Shown here: piece after piece, positions 1 through 13,700 of the stretch | Layout: each line of letters begins with the position of its first letter | How positions within the stretch are numbered: position 1 is the first letter of the stretch | NCBI GenBank assembly: GCA_027186245.1 | Contig: CP114496.1 | Location: forward strand, 1,123,501 to 1,187,500 | DNA: 64,000 nucleotides | Direction: 5' to 3' | Origin: Coriaria nepalensis | Taxonomy: Eukaryota; Streptophyta; Magnoliopsida; Cucurbitales; Coriariaceae | The notes under the pieces: model-generated | The model's input: only the letters and a program-made list of their open reading frames with translations | Database searches by the model: none | What the model was told of the DNA's origin: nothing | Translations under genes and position numbers: made by a program

Positions 1-2393
1 ATGAATTTGAGGTTATTCCCCTTAGAATTTAAAATTAATAAAAATAAGATTAGTATATCATCCGTTATGAATTATAAGTGGATGTTTATTGGCATTCTCT
101 TCCATCTCTTCAACTTCCATTTCTTCAAATTCTATCTTTACGTCTCTCTTTATTTTGCTCATTATTGTTCTAATTAACTTATGTCTTTTGGTATTACAAC
201 TATTATGATCATGACCCTATAAATAAAAGCATTGTATAGAACGAAATAAAATAAAAAGAAAAGATGACTAAGAAAGTCATCTCTCACAAATATCTATTAT
301 TCTTGTTGTTCTATTTGTTCTTTCCATTGGTTCTACTTGCCATTTGATCAAGCATGTATTTCGATAACTCTACAAGAAATTACCTTTTGGGTTCTTGATC
401 ATCTAGTTCTATCTTCAAGTATTGTGGTGTAACATCCTAATATTTAAAACCATAAATGCTAGAACCAAAACGCTCATCTCTATTCGGTTCAATCTTAATC
501 TTGTGATTCAATTTTATTTACATTTTGTGTCATTACTATATTTCAATATATTTCCATTTTACACCAACAATTTATTAATTTGCTATATCGAGCTTGCCGT
601 GAAATCTAATTCTTGAAGCTACCCAATTGATTACTAGTTTTGGTGGACTTCCAGCCCATATGAACTAAAGTTAGAAACGTTTATAGTGCTTGATACATCT
701 CTCTTATTATTTCATAATTTGTTTATTATTTGTCTGATTTCATATTTGTTTGATGTCATATACTAACATTATTGGTTTGAAATCTACTAGGTCGGAAATT
801 TTGATATGTTGTGCATTATTTTGAACCTTAAATTTTGATATATGGACTCTTGATTGTTTTCATTTTCCATTCATGTTGTAATATTGAATAGAAAACTATT
901 TCATTTAGTTTCACATTTAATATTATCATTGTGGTTACTTATGTGTTGATTGCAATACGTTAAGTATTATCTTATGGTGGTGCTTTAGTAGATAATGCTA
1001 TACTAGTACTTCTTACTAATGTGATTATCATTTGATGCTACTTATCATGTTAAATCTCATATTTCATAATGTTCAAATTTATGTCTCTAACATTATATGT
1101 TATATAAGAGTAGATGGTACAAATTTCATGCCTTGAAATGCTCATATAGTAGCAAAATCAAGAAGAAAAAAAAAGGTTTCAAAATATAGTCATTTGATTA
1201 TGTGTCTTAACAAAATGACAAGTTATTAACAAAAATTCATGATTCTCATCCAATTATCTTTATTATATTCCCGGAAGTAAATGTAACAATATCCAATACT
1301 TACGGGAAGGAAATGACCAATATTGAAATTATTATCCTAATAGCGGTTGTTATAGTAATAATAAAAATTCTCCTAATTATAAAAATACATCTTACCATCT
1401 AAAGTGGGTATGAAGATAAATAAGAGAAAGTTAGAAGTTGATAAATTATTTTAAAATATATATGACCATTTTAACATAAATGGTCATTGCTTATATACCT
1501 CCATAAGTTGTCAAACCATCTTGTTGAGCTTTCAAACATCGTTGAAAAAAAAAATGAGAAATATATAGAGATGATTTTTTCTTACCAAAATGATAGTTAC
1601 AATAATAGTTTTCTTAACGTATCACGTTAAGGCATGAAAAAATCTATTAAAAATCTTCGAAGAAAAGTTTATCACTTTATTGGTAACGAGAATATCCATA
1701 ATTACTTAAGGTGGCTCTAAATTTCTTTTGCGAATTTTTTAAAACAACTTTGAATTAGTAATTTTATATTTCATATAGTGATTATAATATTCATTTTTAT
1801 TTTATTTATTAATTTATTTGTGTCTTAGTAATGAGTATAAATTTCTCTAAATCCTTAGATAAGGAAAAATATATGCCTTGTAGACCATAAAATATTATGT
1901 AGTACAAAAACTAATCAAATGCTCCCGAAGAGGTAAAATAAAATTACATTGAGGAATAAAATTTATAATAAATATGTGTTATTCTCGTTAAGTTTTGAAT
2001 AAATTTATTAAGTTTGAAGGATATTTGTTAAAATGAATACCTCATCGAGATAACTAATAAAGATAAAATATTATTCCTATATATTATAACTATTGTTTCG
2101 AGTAAGAAATATATTGGAGAAGTTACTCGCTTTTGTTCTGGTTAATACTACACAAATGTTAGTACATTTAAAACACATGTTATTATAAACAAGAAGTTTA
2201 TTTATCCAATACTTTTTATAATTTGGTATGGTCGGTTAGGGTATCCTAGATCAATGATGCGAAGAATCATTGAGAATCCTTAGGCCTAAGGGTTAAGATA
2301 ATAAGTATGTACTCTTCTCTTTGTTGTATTTTTCTTTCTTACGCACCTTTTCTTCGTCATATGCTCTCTTTATCTTCCACAGTCAAAAAGTCT
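1..2393. other. AT-rich intergenic DNA, no gene
   Basis: No supported gene is visible. Reading frames are short and have no recognisable family. Around 1265-1400 an Asn/Tyr-rich reading (N-Y-Y-P-N-S, then N-S-P-N-Y) vaguely recalls the gag tail of plant Ty3/gypsy elements, but it has stops and no zinc knuckle, so I do not call it an element. Confidence 0.5.
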
Positions 2394-2575
2394 AGTAGGA
2401 TTCCTAATCTCAGCCTTGGTTAGAGGGTCAAGGTTCATGATACTCTGGTGGTCCTTCCTTCTGATGATGATGACCTAGATGTTTAGTAGGATCGCTAATC
2501 TCGACCTTGGAGGCCAAGGTCAATGAATACTATGGCAGTCCTTCCTTCTGATGATGATGAGTCAGATGCCTAGAC
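2394..2575. repeat. 91-bp tandem duplication
   Basis: Two imperfect head-to-tail copies lie at 2394-2484 and 2485-2575. Each begins AGTAGGAT and ends in CCTTCCTTCTGATGATGATG followed by a short tail. They differ by scattered substitutions, so the duplication is old. No gene is associated. Confidence 0.8.
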
Positions 2576-2997
2576 GGCTACCGAGATTTCTCCAGTCGTG
2601 GTAGATATATAGGTAGGGAAAATATCTTACTTTGTTTTATCTGTCGGCCTATCTCGTTATAGTTATACTTGTTTGGCAGGGGGCAAGCACTTTACGATCG
2701 GGGCAAGCACATGCGATTGGTTATTCTGATTCATACTTCATCCTCACTACACAAAGGGCATCTCGAGTCAGATTTTGTTGATGGAGAGATAGCCACAAGG
2801 AGCCTCGCTATGTCATATGTTGAGGCTGCTAATTAGCACTCTATTGGAGAGCAGTCGACAGACTAAGTAAGTACCAACTCTGAAAACTTGATTTCCTTAT
2901 GAAGTTTTTAATCTTTCAGCTTAGACTTTATATTTTCTTTATCTTATAGCTAATTAATCTCACTTCAAGTACTATAGAGGTTGATCCTTAAGAGATT

Positions 2998-3210
2998 ATG
3001 GTGGCCGCTCTTGTTAGATTTGTTGGCCATGCAGCCGAAGTCTTTCATTTTTTTGACGTATCGGCCTTCCGATATGACATTGCGGCATTCTTGGGGCTAC
3101 CCATCACTAAGGCTATTAGAGATACTATTCATTATGAGACCTTGGCCAACATTGATCGGTTGCTTGACCAAGACCCTTTATCTGACAAGTACGATCTTTT
3201 GAGAATCTAA
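2998..3210 (+). other. Unassigned 70-codon ORF, possible transposon relic
   Basis: An open frame of 70 codons begins MVAALVRFVGHAAEVF and ends DKYDLLRI. Its amino-acid composition looks protein-like rather than random. An overlapping frame starting at 2981 is also open. The surroundings (2300-3500) are less AT-rich than the neighbourhood and contain local repeats, such as GGCAAGCAC twice near 2685-2710 and CTCCCTTTCATCAG twice near 3408 and 3468. A decayed transposon gene is the likeliest source. I do not recognise the family and see no promoter, intron or partner exon. Confidence 0.2.
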
Positions 3211-5419
3211 AGGGCGAGATTAATTGTCTAGTTCAGGATAGAAGTAGAGCATCTTCTTAGATTGCTGTGACACAACTTGAGAGAGATGTGCATACCGTGA
3301 ACCAGGATGAGTTGGAGATCTTAGGTCTAGCTAATTAATCTTTTGCTTACTAATTACCTGTACACTAATAGGGTTTAGCTTGGCTAGATAATTCTATACC
3401 TCAAACTGCTCCCTTTCATCAGATTATGCTATACAAGGCGAGCTATGAGAGGGTTGATTAGAGGGTGGCTCCCTTTCATCAGTTTTGTAAAACTGCACGT
3501 TTTCACTCGAGATGGATCACAAATGTGCAATGAGGATTGTAATGTATGTTGTTTTGTTATTGATTGCAAAACCTAAAAGAATATCACAAGTCCGAAACAT
3601 TGAATGATAAGATGCTTTGAAGGAAAAGTAATGCATATGGATATTGAGAGTCGAGACATTTTTGTTGGTGGTACTGGACCTTGTGAATGAAGACTTCGAG
3701 TACTATTTATACGCAAACCCCTTGGCTGAATTCCACTAACCACTGCACTAGTTACTTGAGCAGGAAGTAACTGAAACTTGGATTTTAGGCAAGCATGCAT
3801 GCTACTCTTTTGCAGAGGAAATTATGATAACAAATTGGAAGTACTTTCTTCCACATCATCCTCTATTTGGACGACACTTAACTTTACTTAGTCCACTTCT
3901 AATTTTGTGCTAACTTGCATATTTCCCTATTCTCAAGGGATTTCGGCAATCCCAACCTCTATTATTCTCTCTTTTGGCCACATAGATTGATTCAAACGCA
4001 ATCAACATTTCATCCTCAATCGGTCGGTATGTTCATTTGGTAGACTGATTATCCAACAGGCCACTCTATTGATCAGCTGATTGATTTTCTAATCACAATC
4101 AAACTTCTATCGATTACACCACATGTTAAAATCATATTTTGACATCAATATGTATTTAATTATTTCTTTTTTTTTAAAACTTTTCAACCCATACTAATTA
4201 AATATATTAAAATAATATTTAATTTACTACTGTAATTTTTTAAATTTAAATAATTATTGTAGTAATTTTTAAATTTAAAATTAAAAATAGTTAATTGAAT
4301 ATGAGTTATTTCTTAACAAAATTATTTATATTCAATAAAATGTAAAATTTAAAATAGTTTTTTTTTAAATTTCAAGTTATTTCTATTTAAAGTAAGAGAT
4401 TTTGTTTTTTTTTCTTCTTCTTCTTCTTCTTCTTTGTTGGCTGTTACCAAAATTACCAAATATAATTTTTGAGCCAAGAGATAATAGAAATTGACAAGTC
4501 ATTGGTGAAAGGATAGAGACTGGAAATTGAAAAAAAACAAAAAAAGTTACAAAATAAGAAAAAGAAATTCCAATTTAAGAGACGAAACAAAAAAAAAGAA
4601 GCAATCGACAAGTCGGAAATGAAAGGATGAAATGTGAAAATGGAAACTACCAAAAATATATATAAATATAATAAACAAACAGAGAATCAGTTATTTAAGG
4701 AAACAGAGGAAAAAGTCTTATCCAACTCCAAACAGAGAAATATTACTCACTATATACTACTACCCCGTTAATAAATTAAATAAATAAATAAATAAATAAG
4801 AGAATTGGAGAGCCAAACTCTGGAATCTTATCCCAAAAAAGAAGCCCTAAAATTCCTCGAAACCAGTCGACATTGCACATCAGACACTGCTTGAAGCTGT
4901 TTGTCAATTATCCAAATCAAACAAAATCAAAAACATAAATTATTTGTTTTTTCATAAAATAAAAAACCTTTTTTTGGGGGTTTGAAAATCCTTAAATAAA
5001 CATCTTGGATAAAGTTAAGAATCCAAATCACCAAAAGACCCCACCAGCCTGTTTTCTTATATTTCTCATCTTCTTCTTCCTCTTCTTCTCTTCTTCCTTA
5101 AAGCTTTTGAAAGATCAATAAAACGAACCAAAAAAGAAAAAAAAAATTAGTCAAAAAGTAGAAGGTACGTGAGGGCTTTGTTCTTTTCCACTGTTTTCGT
5201 CCAAATCTAGCTCTTTGATTGAAGATTTGAAGTGGGTGCTGTGATTTTCCCATTTTCTCTAGACCTAAACTTCTAAAACATCTTTGATTAGTAGAAATTT
5301 TATATTTTTTATCCAAAACGTGAGGTGGGTTCTGTGGGTTCTATTGTTTGATGCTGAAAATCTTCAAATCAGAAAAAAAAAACCCCTCTGTTTAATCTCT
5401 GTAATCATTATCACTAGCC
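3211..5419. other. Intergenic DNA and 5' flank of the thioredoxin gene
   Basis: No gene is seen. There is a (TTC)n microsatellite at 4412-4433 and an AAAT-rich run at 4771-4799. From about 5040 the strand is rich in CTTCTT pyrimidine blocks, as expected of a leader and promoter upstream of the ATG at 5420. Confidence 0.5.
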
Positions 5420-6547
5420 ATGACTTGTTGTTCCTTGAGAAGTTGTATCTCTGTTCCTTCTGGATTGCTGAATGAAAATCTCGTCTCCCCCCCCTCTAAA
5501 TCCAAATATTTCCCTCTTCTGGGTCCTCATTTTATCGGAAAACCCATCACTCTCTCGGATCAAAAGGGTGGCGGAAGAAGTTGGAGTCTCAAATCCTCAA
5601 GAAATCTTACTACTCGGGTAATGATTAAATTTTTATTCATTTCGATTTCTCAAATTGGTCAAAATTCCCTAGAGTTTTTTTTTTTTTCATTTTTAATTGA
5701 TAAATATTGGGTGTTTTTTGAAATCCAGGTACAAGCCTCATCAATTTGTGTGAGCAGAGCCCTAAAATGGTGGGAAAATACCCTAATACCTAATATGATA
5801 GAGATCCATTCTGCTCAAGATTTTGTTGATCACTTGCTTCAAGCTGGGGACAGATTGGTTATTGTTGATTTCTATTCCCCTGGCTGTGGAGGTTGCAAAG
5901 CTCTCCATCCTAAGGTATACTTAAAAAAATCCCTTTTTTTTTTTTTTCTAATTTTTCACTGGAATTTACAATATTTTAAATGGGATTACTGTTAATTTGT
6001 AACATTTATTGGTATTCATTATCAGATCTGTCAATTGGCTGAATTTAACCCAGATGCAATTTTCCTCAAAGTAAACCATGAAAAGCTCAAAACCATGTGT
6101 CATGCCCTTCACATTCACGTTCTTCCCTTTTTTAAATTCTATAGAGGATCCGAGGGCCGGCTTTGTAGCTTTAGCTGCACTAATGCAACTGTAAGAAATC
6201 AATCTAATTGTTTCTTATCATTTAATGTTATTTAGCCCCAAATTTCTAAATGTTTATATGTTTAATTACAGATAAAGAAATTTAAGGATGCACTGGCGAA
6301 ACATGGGACGGACCGATGTAGTACAGGGCCCACAAAAGGTTTGGACGAATCTGATCTGCAACAGTTAGCATTAGTTGGGGAAATATCGCTTGATTTGCCT
6401 TCATTACATCCTCGAAAGGAAGGAAAGATAGAGGAATTGGCTATTATGAAGAAGACGGACATGTCTCTTTCTGGTGCTTGGAGTAGTGGTAATGTTGCAG
6501 CAGGATGCAAGAAAATGGAGCTTCTAGAAGAGAGTGCTCTTCTATAA
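5420..6547 (+). CDS. ACHT: Chloroplast atypical Cys/His-rich thioredoxin (ACHT1/2-like)
   Basis: Four exons, 5420-5617, 5729-5914, 6026-6190 and 6272-6547, each with GT/AG borders and phase-0 joins, encode about 274 residues. The first ~70 residues are Ser/basic-rich, as in a chloroplast transit peptide. The thioredoxin fold follows: strand LVIVDFYSPGC, then the redox site CGGC (exon 2) in place of the usual CGPC, then the cis-proline segment HVLPFFKFYRG (exon 3). CGGC and the sequence SFSCTNATI are hallmarks of ACHT1/2. Family knowledge: ACHT proteins are plastid thioredoxins that accept electrons from 2-Cys peroxiredoxin and oxidise targets such as ADP-glucose pyrophosphorylase. The C-terminal extension after residue ~195 is variable in the family. 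Length and exon pattern look normal and I see no lesion. ACHT1 versus ACHT2 cannot be decided here. Confidence 0.93.
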
Positions 6548-9420
6548 AGGCTGTCTGGTGTGTGGTTATATAATTTCATGGTGCCAAGGTTGTTTTATAA
6601 ATAACTTCAAAAAAAAAAATTTTTAAGTTCTTACAGCCATGATGGAGTAGGAAAAGAAAAAATTTTGGTTATCTCCATTGCTGTTGTTGTTGTGTCTTAA
6701 AATTTGGCTGTATACATCCATTGTTGGTGGGTTTTTTTTTTTTTTTTTCCAGAAAGGGGGCCTCTGATTTTTTGTTTAGATTGTGCCCTTGACAAAACTT
6801 ACCTTGGCAAATATGTAAGTGGAAATATGCACATTGTTGATCTGATTGGTCTTTTTAATTCAAGATCAAGCTTTGATTTTGTTCGGTTTCGGTTTACAGT
6901 TTCTGGTAATTTGGTCATAATATATCTCTTAGCTTTTTCTCTTTTTCTTTTGGTCAAGTTCTTCTCATCTTCTTATTCATAAGTTAGATGCAATGTCTAA
7001 GACAGGTTAAGATAGATAGCTTTGTGATTTTGCCCTCCCATGTTTGAGCCTCAAAGGAAGCTGTACGTACACAAGCCTTAAGGTAAGCACAAGATGGTGG
7101 GGGGTGGGGGATGGGAAAGGGGGTAAATGACTACTTTTTTCATATGAAGAATTAGCTAAATATCAGCTAATTATTATTCTGTACTATGAAAAAATTATAT
7201 TTTACTACCATAAATTTGATCTATTTTTCCTTATAGTCCAATATAAAATATAAATTGACCCCTTACTCAAAATAGGATTACTTTTTCGCCCATTATTTTC
7301 ACCTAATTCCCAAGTTTATTCGCTACAATTATAACCCCTACCGCCGTTACTTAAAAAAAATAAAAATCTTAAATTCAAAAAAAATAAAAATAAATAAAAA
7401 ATAAAAATTGTTCTTATTTCCTTTTCGGATATTTTGAATTTTTTTAAAAATTTTAATTTTAATTTGAAATTTGCTGTAATAATTTAAGGTAGTAAAATAT
7501 GAATTTCATAATATAGGGTAGATAGTATTCGACTACTATCTCATTACTTTTAAATTATATATTTATAAATATTTAGGGGTCAAGATTTTATAAAATTTAT
7601 ATAGAATTTTAATTTAATAGGGGTAAAAAGTTTAAAAATAAATATTTATGGGGCAAGATTTTATAAAACTTCTATAAAACTTTAATTTAATAAGAGTAAA
7701 AACTTAAATTTTGAAAAACTTGTATCGACAACTGCCCTCACTACAAGCCAACGTGAATCTGCTCCTATTTATTTATGGTGTTGATAAAATTTCATTAATC
7801 GTGTGACATAAAGTATAGCCATAAATTTCTCATTTAAGTTAATAATTACATTAATCTTGTCAATACTCATAAGATACTACATCTTTGATTAATGACCTAA
7901 ACTCTTATTCGACCCCAAATATATATATATATATATATATATATAATAAAACCCTTCTTTTTATCCATGTTACGAAAACAATAAAATGAATTATAACTTA
8001 CGACAACGTATAAATTGTTAGTATCAAATTTCGTTTAATAGTATGTTCACAAAGTTACACCGGTCAAAATAAAAAAAAATGAATATGAAGAGAAAATAAG
8101 AGTTCCTATTTATGAACATTTTTTAATACTTAAGTTAGTAATATGATCGAAGTAATAAATATATTGAACAACTAGAACTGTGTGCTCATAAGCATGTATC
8201 TCTTCATGAATATTTCTTTTAATTTCGGTACAAATTTTGCTTAATTTTCGGGATATCTACTTAATATCATAGATAATGAATCAAATCTTTTCTTACAAAT
8301 TGACATTAAGCCCATCGTATATTTCAAACCTCTTAGACGATATCTTCAGCGGGATTTAACACATGCTCTAGACATGCAAATGCTATTACTTTTTATAATC
8401 CCAATTTGAATGATGTACATATTTTATAGATTATTTGTCAATCACTCATTCAAAACAAAATTGAACTCTCACATTAGGATAGGAACACATTTTTTTGACA
8501 TTTTCTACGGAAAAGATCAAAATGGGTCCCAGCCTGCCAATAATCAGAGCCTTAATTAGTCAAGAATACGTGGAACTGACCTGGATTGTTAAGACACCAC
8601 CTCCTCTCTATTTTTACCTACCATAGCAATAATGTTGATTGTTTATGACTTAGTGTTTGGGATTCTACTAGGTTGGCGAGGAAGTGGTGGATGATCAAAT
8701 ACTAAGTGATTGTGAAACTGAAGTTCGAGGTGTTTTACCGAAGAGAGTGGGAGACAGTATTTTGTTTATATATTATGAATGTTATATTATATTTTGTGGA
8801 TAAATATTGAATATGCCTTTTGTCTTATATGTTCGGAATATTCATATATATATATATATTTTTTTTAATATTGTAGATCAAAATTTCTTATTTATAATAT
8901 ATATTATAATCTCAATAAATTAATAAAATCTTTTAAATAATAATTTTTTATCTCAATTTATGTTAATATATTAATATTTTTTGATAATTTAATATTTTAT
9001 TAAATTAATGAATTTATTCAATTTTAAATCTATTAGTTTATCGATATTTTATTATATATAAATAATTATAAAGAGATAAAAAAAAAATCAAATTTAGATA
9101 AAACGACTTAGCAATCATCTATATATACCAAATACTACTGATTAGTCAATAAATAGTTAATATGGATAATTATCAAGTTACTCTGTCTAAGTTTAGTTTT
9201 AGTTTAAGTTTAAGTTCCCGTTCTCAGACTAATACAACAATGAGCATTTGTAATGAGTGTTTACACTTGCATATTTAGTACAAATAGGAAACTGTGGTCT
9301 ACTAGATGATACTATAAATGGGGCTCCCATCAAGTTAGCTTATATATAGTACAAATACGAAATCCTGATCTCTGAAATGACATAATATTAGAAGAGAATA
9401 AAAAATGAATATCCCTAACA
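6548..9420. other. Intergenic AT-rich DNA
   Basis: The 3' UTR of the thioredoxin gene comes first. After that I see only AT-rich filler, a (TA)n run at about 7919-7945, a 73-bp tandem repeat (separate entry) and no coding signal. Confidence 0.5.
7565..7709. repeat. 73-bp tandem repeat
   Basis: Two copies, 7565-7637 and 7638-7709, each run ATAAATATTTA, then a GGGG/CAAGATTTTATAAAA core, then TTTAATTTAATA and a GTAAAAA tail. Similar phrases recur near 36130-36175, so this is probably part of a dispersed AT-rich element. Confidence 0.65.
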
Positions 9421-9429
9421 AGATGTACT

Positions 9430-11412
9430 CTTATGATGTATGTTGAGGTAAGAATAGAGTCGCCCAAAATATATCAGGAAAGGTTAGCTTGGAATTTGAG
9501 AGACCTACCCAAATTTAAGAGGTGTTTATGCTTTCATTCTACCACCTCATTCTGTTGTGAAGTGTGGGGGTAGGAGCTTTCATGTTTGATTTCTAAAGAA
9601 CTGAAAAGGGTTGAGGAATCTCCAAGTTATGTGCTCCAAGGAATCTCCAAGTTCCTGTAGTGAAATCATCAACGACTGTGAGAAAAGTAACGAGATTCAA
9701 TGCGAGTCTCTGTGTGAAAAAGCCAAAAAAGGGCCCTAAATGTCTAAGTGAATTAAACCAAAGGGAGCTTGTGTATTTATTGGTTGTCCTAGAAGGAAAT
9801 GACATTCTGATTTGTATTGCTAGGGGCACTGTACAAGGTGGATTAGTAGAGTTATGAGGAGAGATGTGAGGTAAGGATCCCAATTTGTCAAAAGACATAT
9901 CGGCGAGCCTTTGATGCCAGAGTTCGAGATTCCGGAGAAATGATGCACTGATAGAACTAAGAGAATGTTCAATGGGAATTGGTATTGAAGTGTCAGTGTT
10001 ATTGAATGTGTTCGTATGCTAGGTACACATGAATTACAGTGTAAAATGGAGAAGCGAAGTTGAATTTTCTGTTATGATGCAGCTAGAAAACACAGAAAAT
10101 AACGCTCCTCGGTGTTCTTTACCAATCTCCTACACCATTCCCATCGAAATGTCCAGTAACGGCAAAAATTGCGATAGAAAAGCACAAAACAATTGTTATC
10201 ATGATTCATGAGTAAGTTGAGAAATTGACGTTAAATTGTATTTGTCTTAAAGTTGGGGGAAAAATCACATTTTTGGGTGAAAGGATAGGGGTCGTAAATA
10301 CTCTTCTATGTGTAGCAAAGGTTGCCATTCCATTTGACAATGTGATTGATGATGAGGGGGAAGATTCACATGGAATTAGACAACTATTGGAAGTTACTGT
10401 GAGATCTCAATGAGACAGATTGATGAACCTTCCAAGTTCACACTTTCTCGGATTTTGCATTCACTGTGTTTCAATTCAACATCTTAAGAATTTGGTTTTA
10501 CTGATTTGGAGTGAACACCGGTCTATTCGATGCAATTTGTGTGTGAGAAGGTGCTGCATTGTCTGTAATATATGGAGGGGAATTTGATTTCCAGATGAAT
10601 TAGCTGAAAATCCCGAATTGCACTTCGCATTTTGAGGTTCTTACCTCTGTGAAATTTATGTCCAGATGATATCCTACAAGCCTGTAGCAATCCTCATTTT
10701 TTTTGGTTCTTTTGTGTTGCAATGTACTCATTCAAGTTTATATCTACTGCTATACTTTTGATTAGGTTTTGAGCTATTCACAATGGGCCACTTGGTGATT
10801 CATCCTAGTTTACCATTGAGTATTCTTGATTTATGCTCGGAAGAGGATTCGTTAGGACTTGACTCCGTAAAGCACTATAATTGTCATTCAACCCCATCAA
10901 AAACTGCAACAAATTTTGTTGATCATCATAAGCTACGTGCTCGAGAAGCTGCACATTCAGAGCTTAGAAGTGGAGCTAGAGCTGCAACACATCTTGTGCT
11001 CTGTTTAATCAAACCAAATTGTCTATGAATAGCATAGATTCTTGATCCAATAATTTCGTCGAACGGATGAAGTGATCTTTAAGATTATTCCAGATTAGAG
11101 AGGCATTGGATGGGTATACTACTTCATTGAAGAGTTCCTTCAAAAATGAGTTCATTATCCAGCTCAGATCGACTGCATTCCAGCGGTCCCATTGTTGAAC
11201 CAAGGTTGAAGCAGATTAAAGATATAAATGGGCTGGAGATACACAAATGAATTAAAAGCCCAAAAGAAGAAAAGAGTTTTAGTTGGAATGAAGTTGAAGG
11301 AGAGAGCCCACGTGAAGTAACAAAGAGGAGTTTGAGGCAAGGAGCGGCGGCAGAGAGGAAAAATGGGAAATGAAAGAAGAAAAGTTACGCTTTTACGGGG
11401 CATCAATGGCAA
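9430..11412 (-). mobile_element. Degenerate Ty1/copia retrotransposon (gag and integrase remnants)
   Basis: Reading the minus strand from high to low coordinates gives copia order. At 11203-11009 there is a gag UBN2-type segment (WIMNSFLKELFNEV, then IWNNLKDHF). At 9780-9650 there is integrase-core sequence containing LTVVDDFTTGTWRFL. At about 9590-9440, in a shifted frame, is the typical integrase phrase QQNEVVE*KHKHLLNLG, followed by a readable ILTSTYIINR-like stretch. Frames change and stops interrupt it, and no RT domain or LTR pair is visible. It is a dead element. Family placement rests on the integrase phrases, which I recognise with good confidence. Confidence 0.85.
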
Positions 11413-11879
11413 TAGGTTACCATATTCTATCTTCTCTACTCTTTTTTTTTTTTAATTTTCTTTTGTAGATTTAATTATTGTTAATTTAGTTATTATAAGT
11501 GGCTAAGTTTTTATTTAGTTAAGAATAATTTCAAATTCCTAAATATAAGTTTTAGTAATTAATTTAGAATATATCTTCTCTTTCTTTAAAATTTGTTATG
11601 TCTTATTGATTACAGTGATTATGAATTATTATCTTATTTATTTAGTGTACATAAATAGATAAATATGATAGTGATTTATTATTAGTTTAGAATTTTGATT
11701 CGTTGTCATAATTTCTTACACAAAAGTTGCATAAATCAAGATAACTCAATAATTATGGAAAAGGATCTAATCATCAGAAAATAGATTTGTGGTATTCGAC
11801 AATACAGTAGAGAGACATATATAAAAATTAGGAATGATTCAAGAAGCTATGTACAACAAGCCCTTATCATCAAATTAGT
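11413..11879. other. Intergenic AT-rich DNA between two retroelement remnants
   Basis: I see nothing here beyond AT-rich sequence. The part from about 11760 on may already belong to the following gag remnant. Confidence 0.4.
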
Positions 11880-13700
11880 GAGGAACTCTTACTTCAATAT
11901 TTTTTATGAAGGTCTTATGCCAATGGAAATAAGTATAATTAATGCTACAAGTGGAGGCGCCTTAGTAGACAAGACACATGCAGATGCAAGAGTTTTGATA
12001 GCAAACATAGCAACTAATAATTCTCAATAGTTCACTAGCTAGTCAAAACCCACCACCTATGAAAGTGAATCAAGTAGCTACATCCAACATTGAGCAACAA
12101 CGTACTAGCCTCACTTCACTAGTTCAACAGATGGTTGTAGGCACTACTCAACAAGAAAACAATGTGTGCAATTTGTTCCACCATGGGTCATCTAACTAAT
12201 ATGTGTCCATCTTTGTAAGTTAATTTACAGCAAGTAAATACATTAAGAGGATTTCAAGGGCAACAAAGACCGAAATATGATCCTTTTTCTAACACTTACA
12301 ATGTTAGATGGAGGGATCATCTTAATTTTAGTTATACTGTAAATCATCAACAAGTTTCTCAAATACATATTGCAATCATCCACCGGGTTTCAATCAATCA
12401 AATGTACAATCATTCCAACTTCAACCAGAACCTATATCTCAAAATTCTTGTATGTCTCTTGAGGATATTGTTAAATTTTTGGCTACTGATAACTTACAAT
12501 TTCAATAGGAAGCAAGGAAAACTATAAAGAATTTGGAGACCATTGTTGGACAATTAGAGGCACAAGGATCTAGCAAGCTTCCATCACAAACAGTGGTTAA
12601 CCCAATATAGAATGTAAGTGCAGTAACATTGAAAAGTGGGACACAACTTGATGAAGCTCCCTAGGCACTAAAAATATTAATGAGTCCAAAATGAAGTTGA
12701 TTGAAGAAAGTGACCATGATATGGAAAAATATGAAGCTACAACAAGCAAATTTGACACCTAAGGTAACTTGTAAGATTCTCATTTTTACTAGTATTTCTC
12801 ATTTACCTTTTCCTAGCAGAATTGTAAAGTCTAAGAAGGAAGAAAATAACAGATATTTTGGAGACTTTTTGCAAGGTTCCAGTCAACATTCAACTTTTAG
12901 ATACGATCAAGGATATACCTTGATATGCAAAATTCCTTAAAGAGTTATGCACCTCCAAACGCAAGCTAAAAGGTAATGAAATGGTAAGTGTGGGGGAGAA
13001 TATGTCACACTATTTTGCAAAGGAAACTTTCACCAAAATGTAAAGATCCAAGTAGTTTCATCATCCATGGATAATAGATAACATAAGGTTTGATAGAGCT
13101 ATGCTAGATTTAGGAACATCAATTAATGTTATGCCTTGTTACAGTTATGTCTCTTTAAATTTAGACCATCATAAAAAATAGTATAATTATAAAACTTACC
13201 GATCGATCTAACTTTTATCCGAAAAGAGTTTTGGAAGATGTTTTGGTGTAGGTTGATAACATGATTTTTCCGGCTGATTTTTATGTGTTGGACATGAGTG
13301 ATGATTCCACTTTCATAATGACTTCATTGCCTTTGGGTAGACATTTTATGAAAACAATACGAACAAAAATTGATGTCCATAATAGAACCTTTACCAAGGA
13401 ATTTGATGACGAAATTATAGGCTTCAATATTTTTGAAAAAAATAAGGTACCATAGTGATACACATTCATGCTTTTCTATTAATGCAATTGATTATTTAGT
13501 GCAGAAATGTTTCAAGCAAAAAGATAAAGATGTATTGGGAGTGACCTTGACAAAAAGTTGAGATAAAAAACCTAAGGAGCGATACAATGAGTCATTTATG
13601 ATGGAAAATGTAAAGGAGAGGAAGCTTTTCAATCTGCTTACTATGAGGAAAGAGAACTGATAGAGTCTGGTTGAGGACATTAAACTAAGCACTTAATGGG
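11880..13700 (+). mobile_element. Degenerate Ty3/gypsy gag-protease remnant
   Basis: A gag zinc knuckle, CAICSTMGHLTNMC (CX2CX4HX4C), lies at 12165-12206. It is followed, after an in-frame TAA, by KYDPFSNTYNVRWRDHLNFSY, a signature of plant gypsy gag. Next come KLPSQTVVNP and NVSAVTLKSG near 12575-12640. A retropepsin region follows at about 13090-13455: MLDLGTSINVMP holds the active-site motif, then FPADFYVLDM and LGRHFMKTIRTKIDV. A degraded spacer with a TTGAGGACATTAAACTAAGC-type sequence near 13670 usually lies beyond pol, so RT, RNase H and integrase are missing. Many frameshifts and stops; inactive. Confidence 0.88.

Noticed and set aside
6262..6579. 105-codon minus-strand ORF over thioredoxin exon 4
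   Set aside because: Antisense to a well-supported exon.
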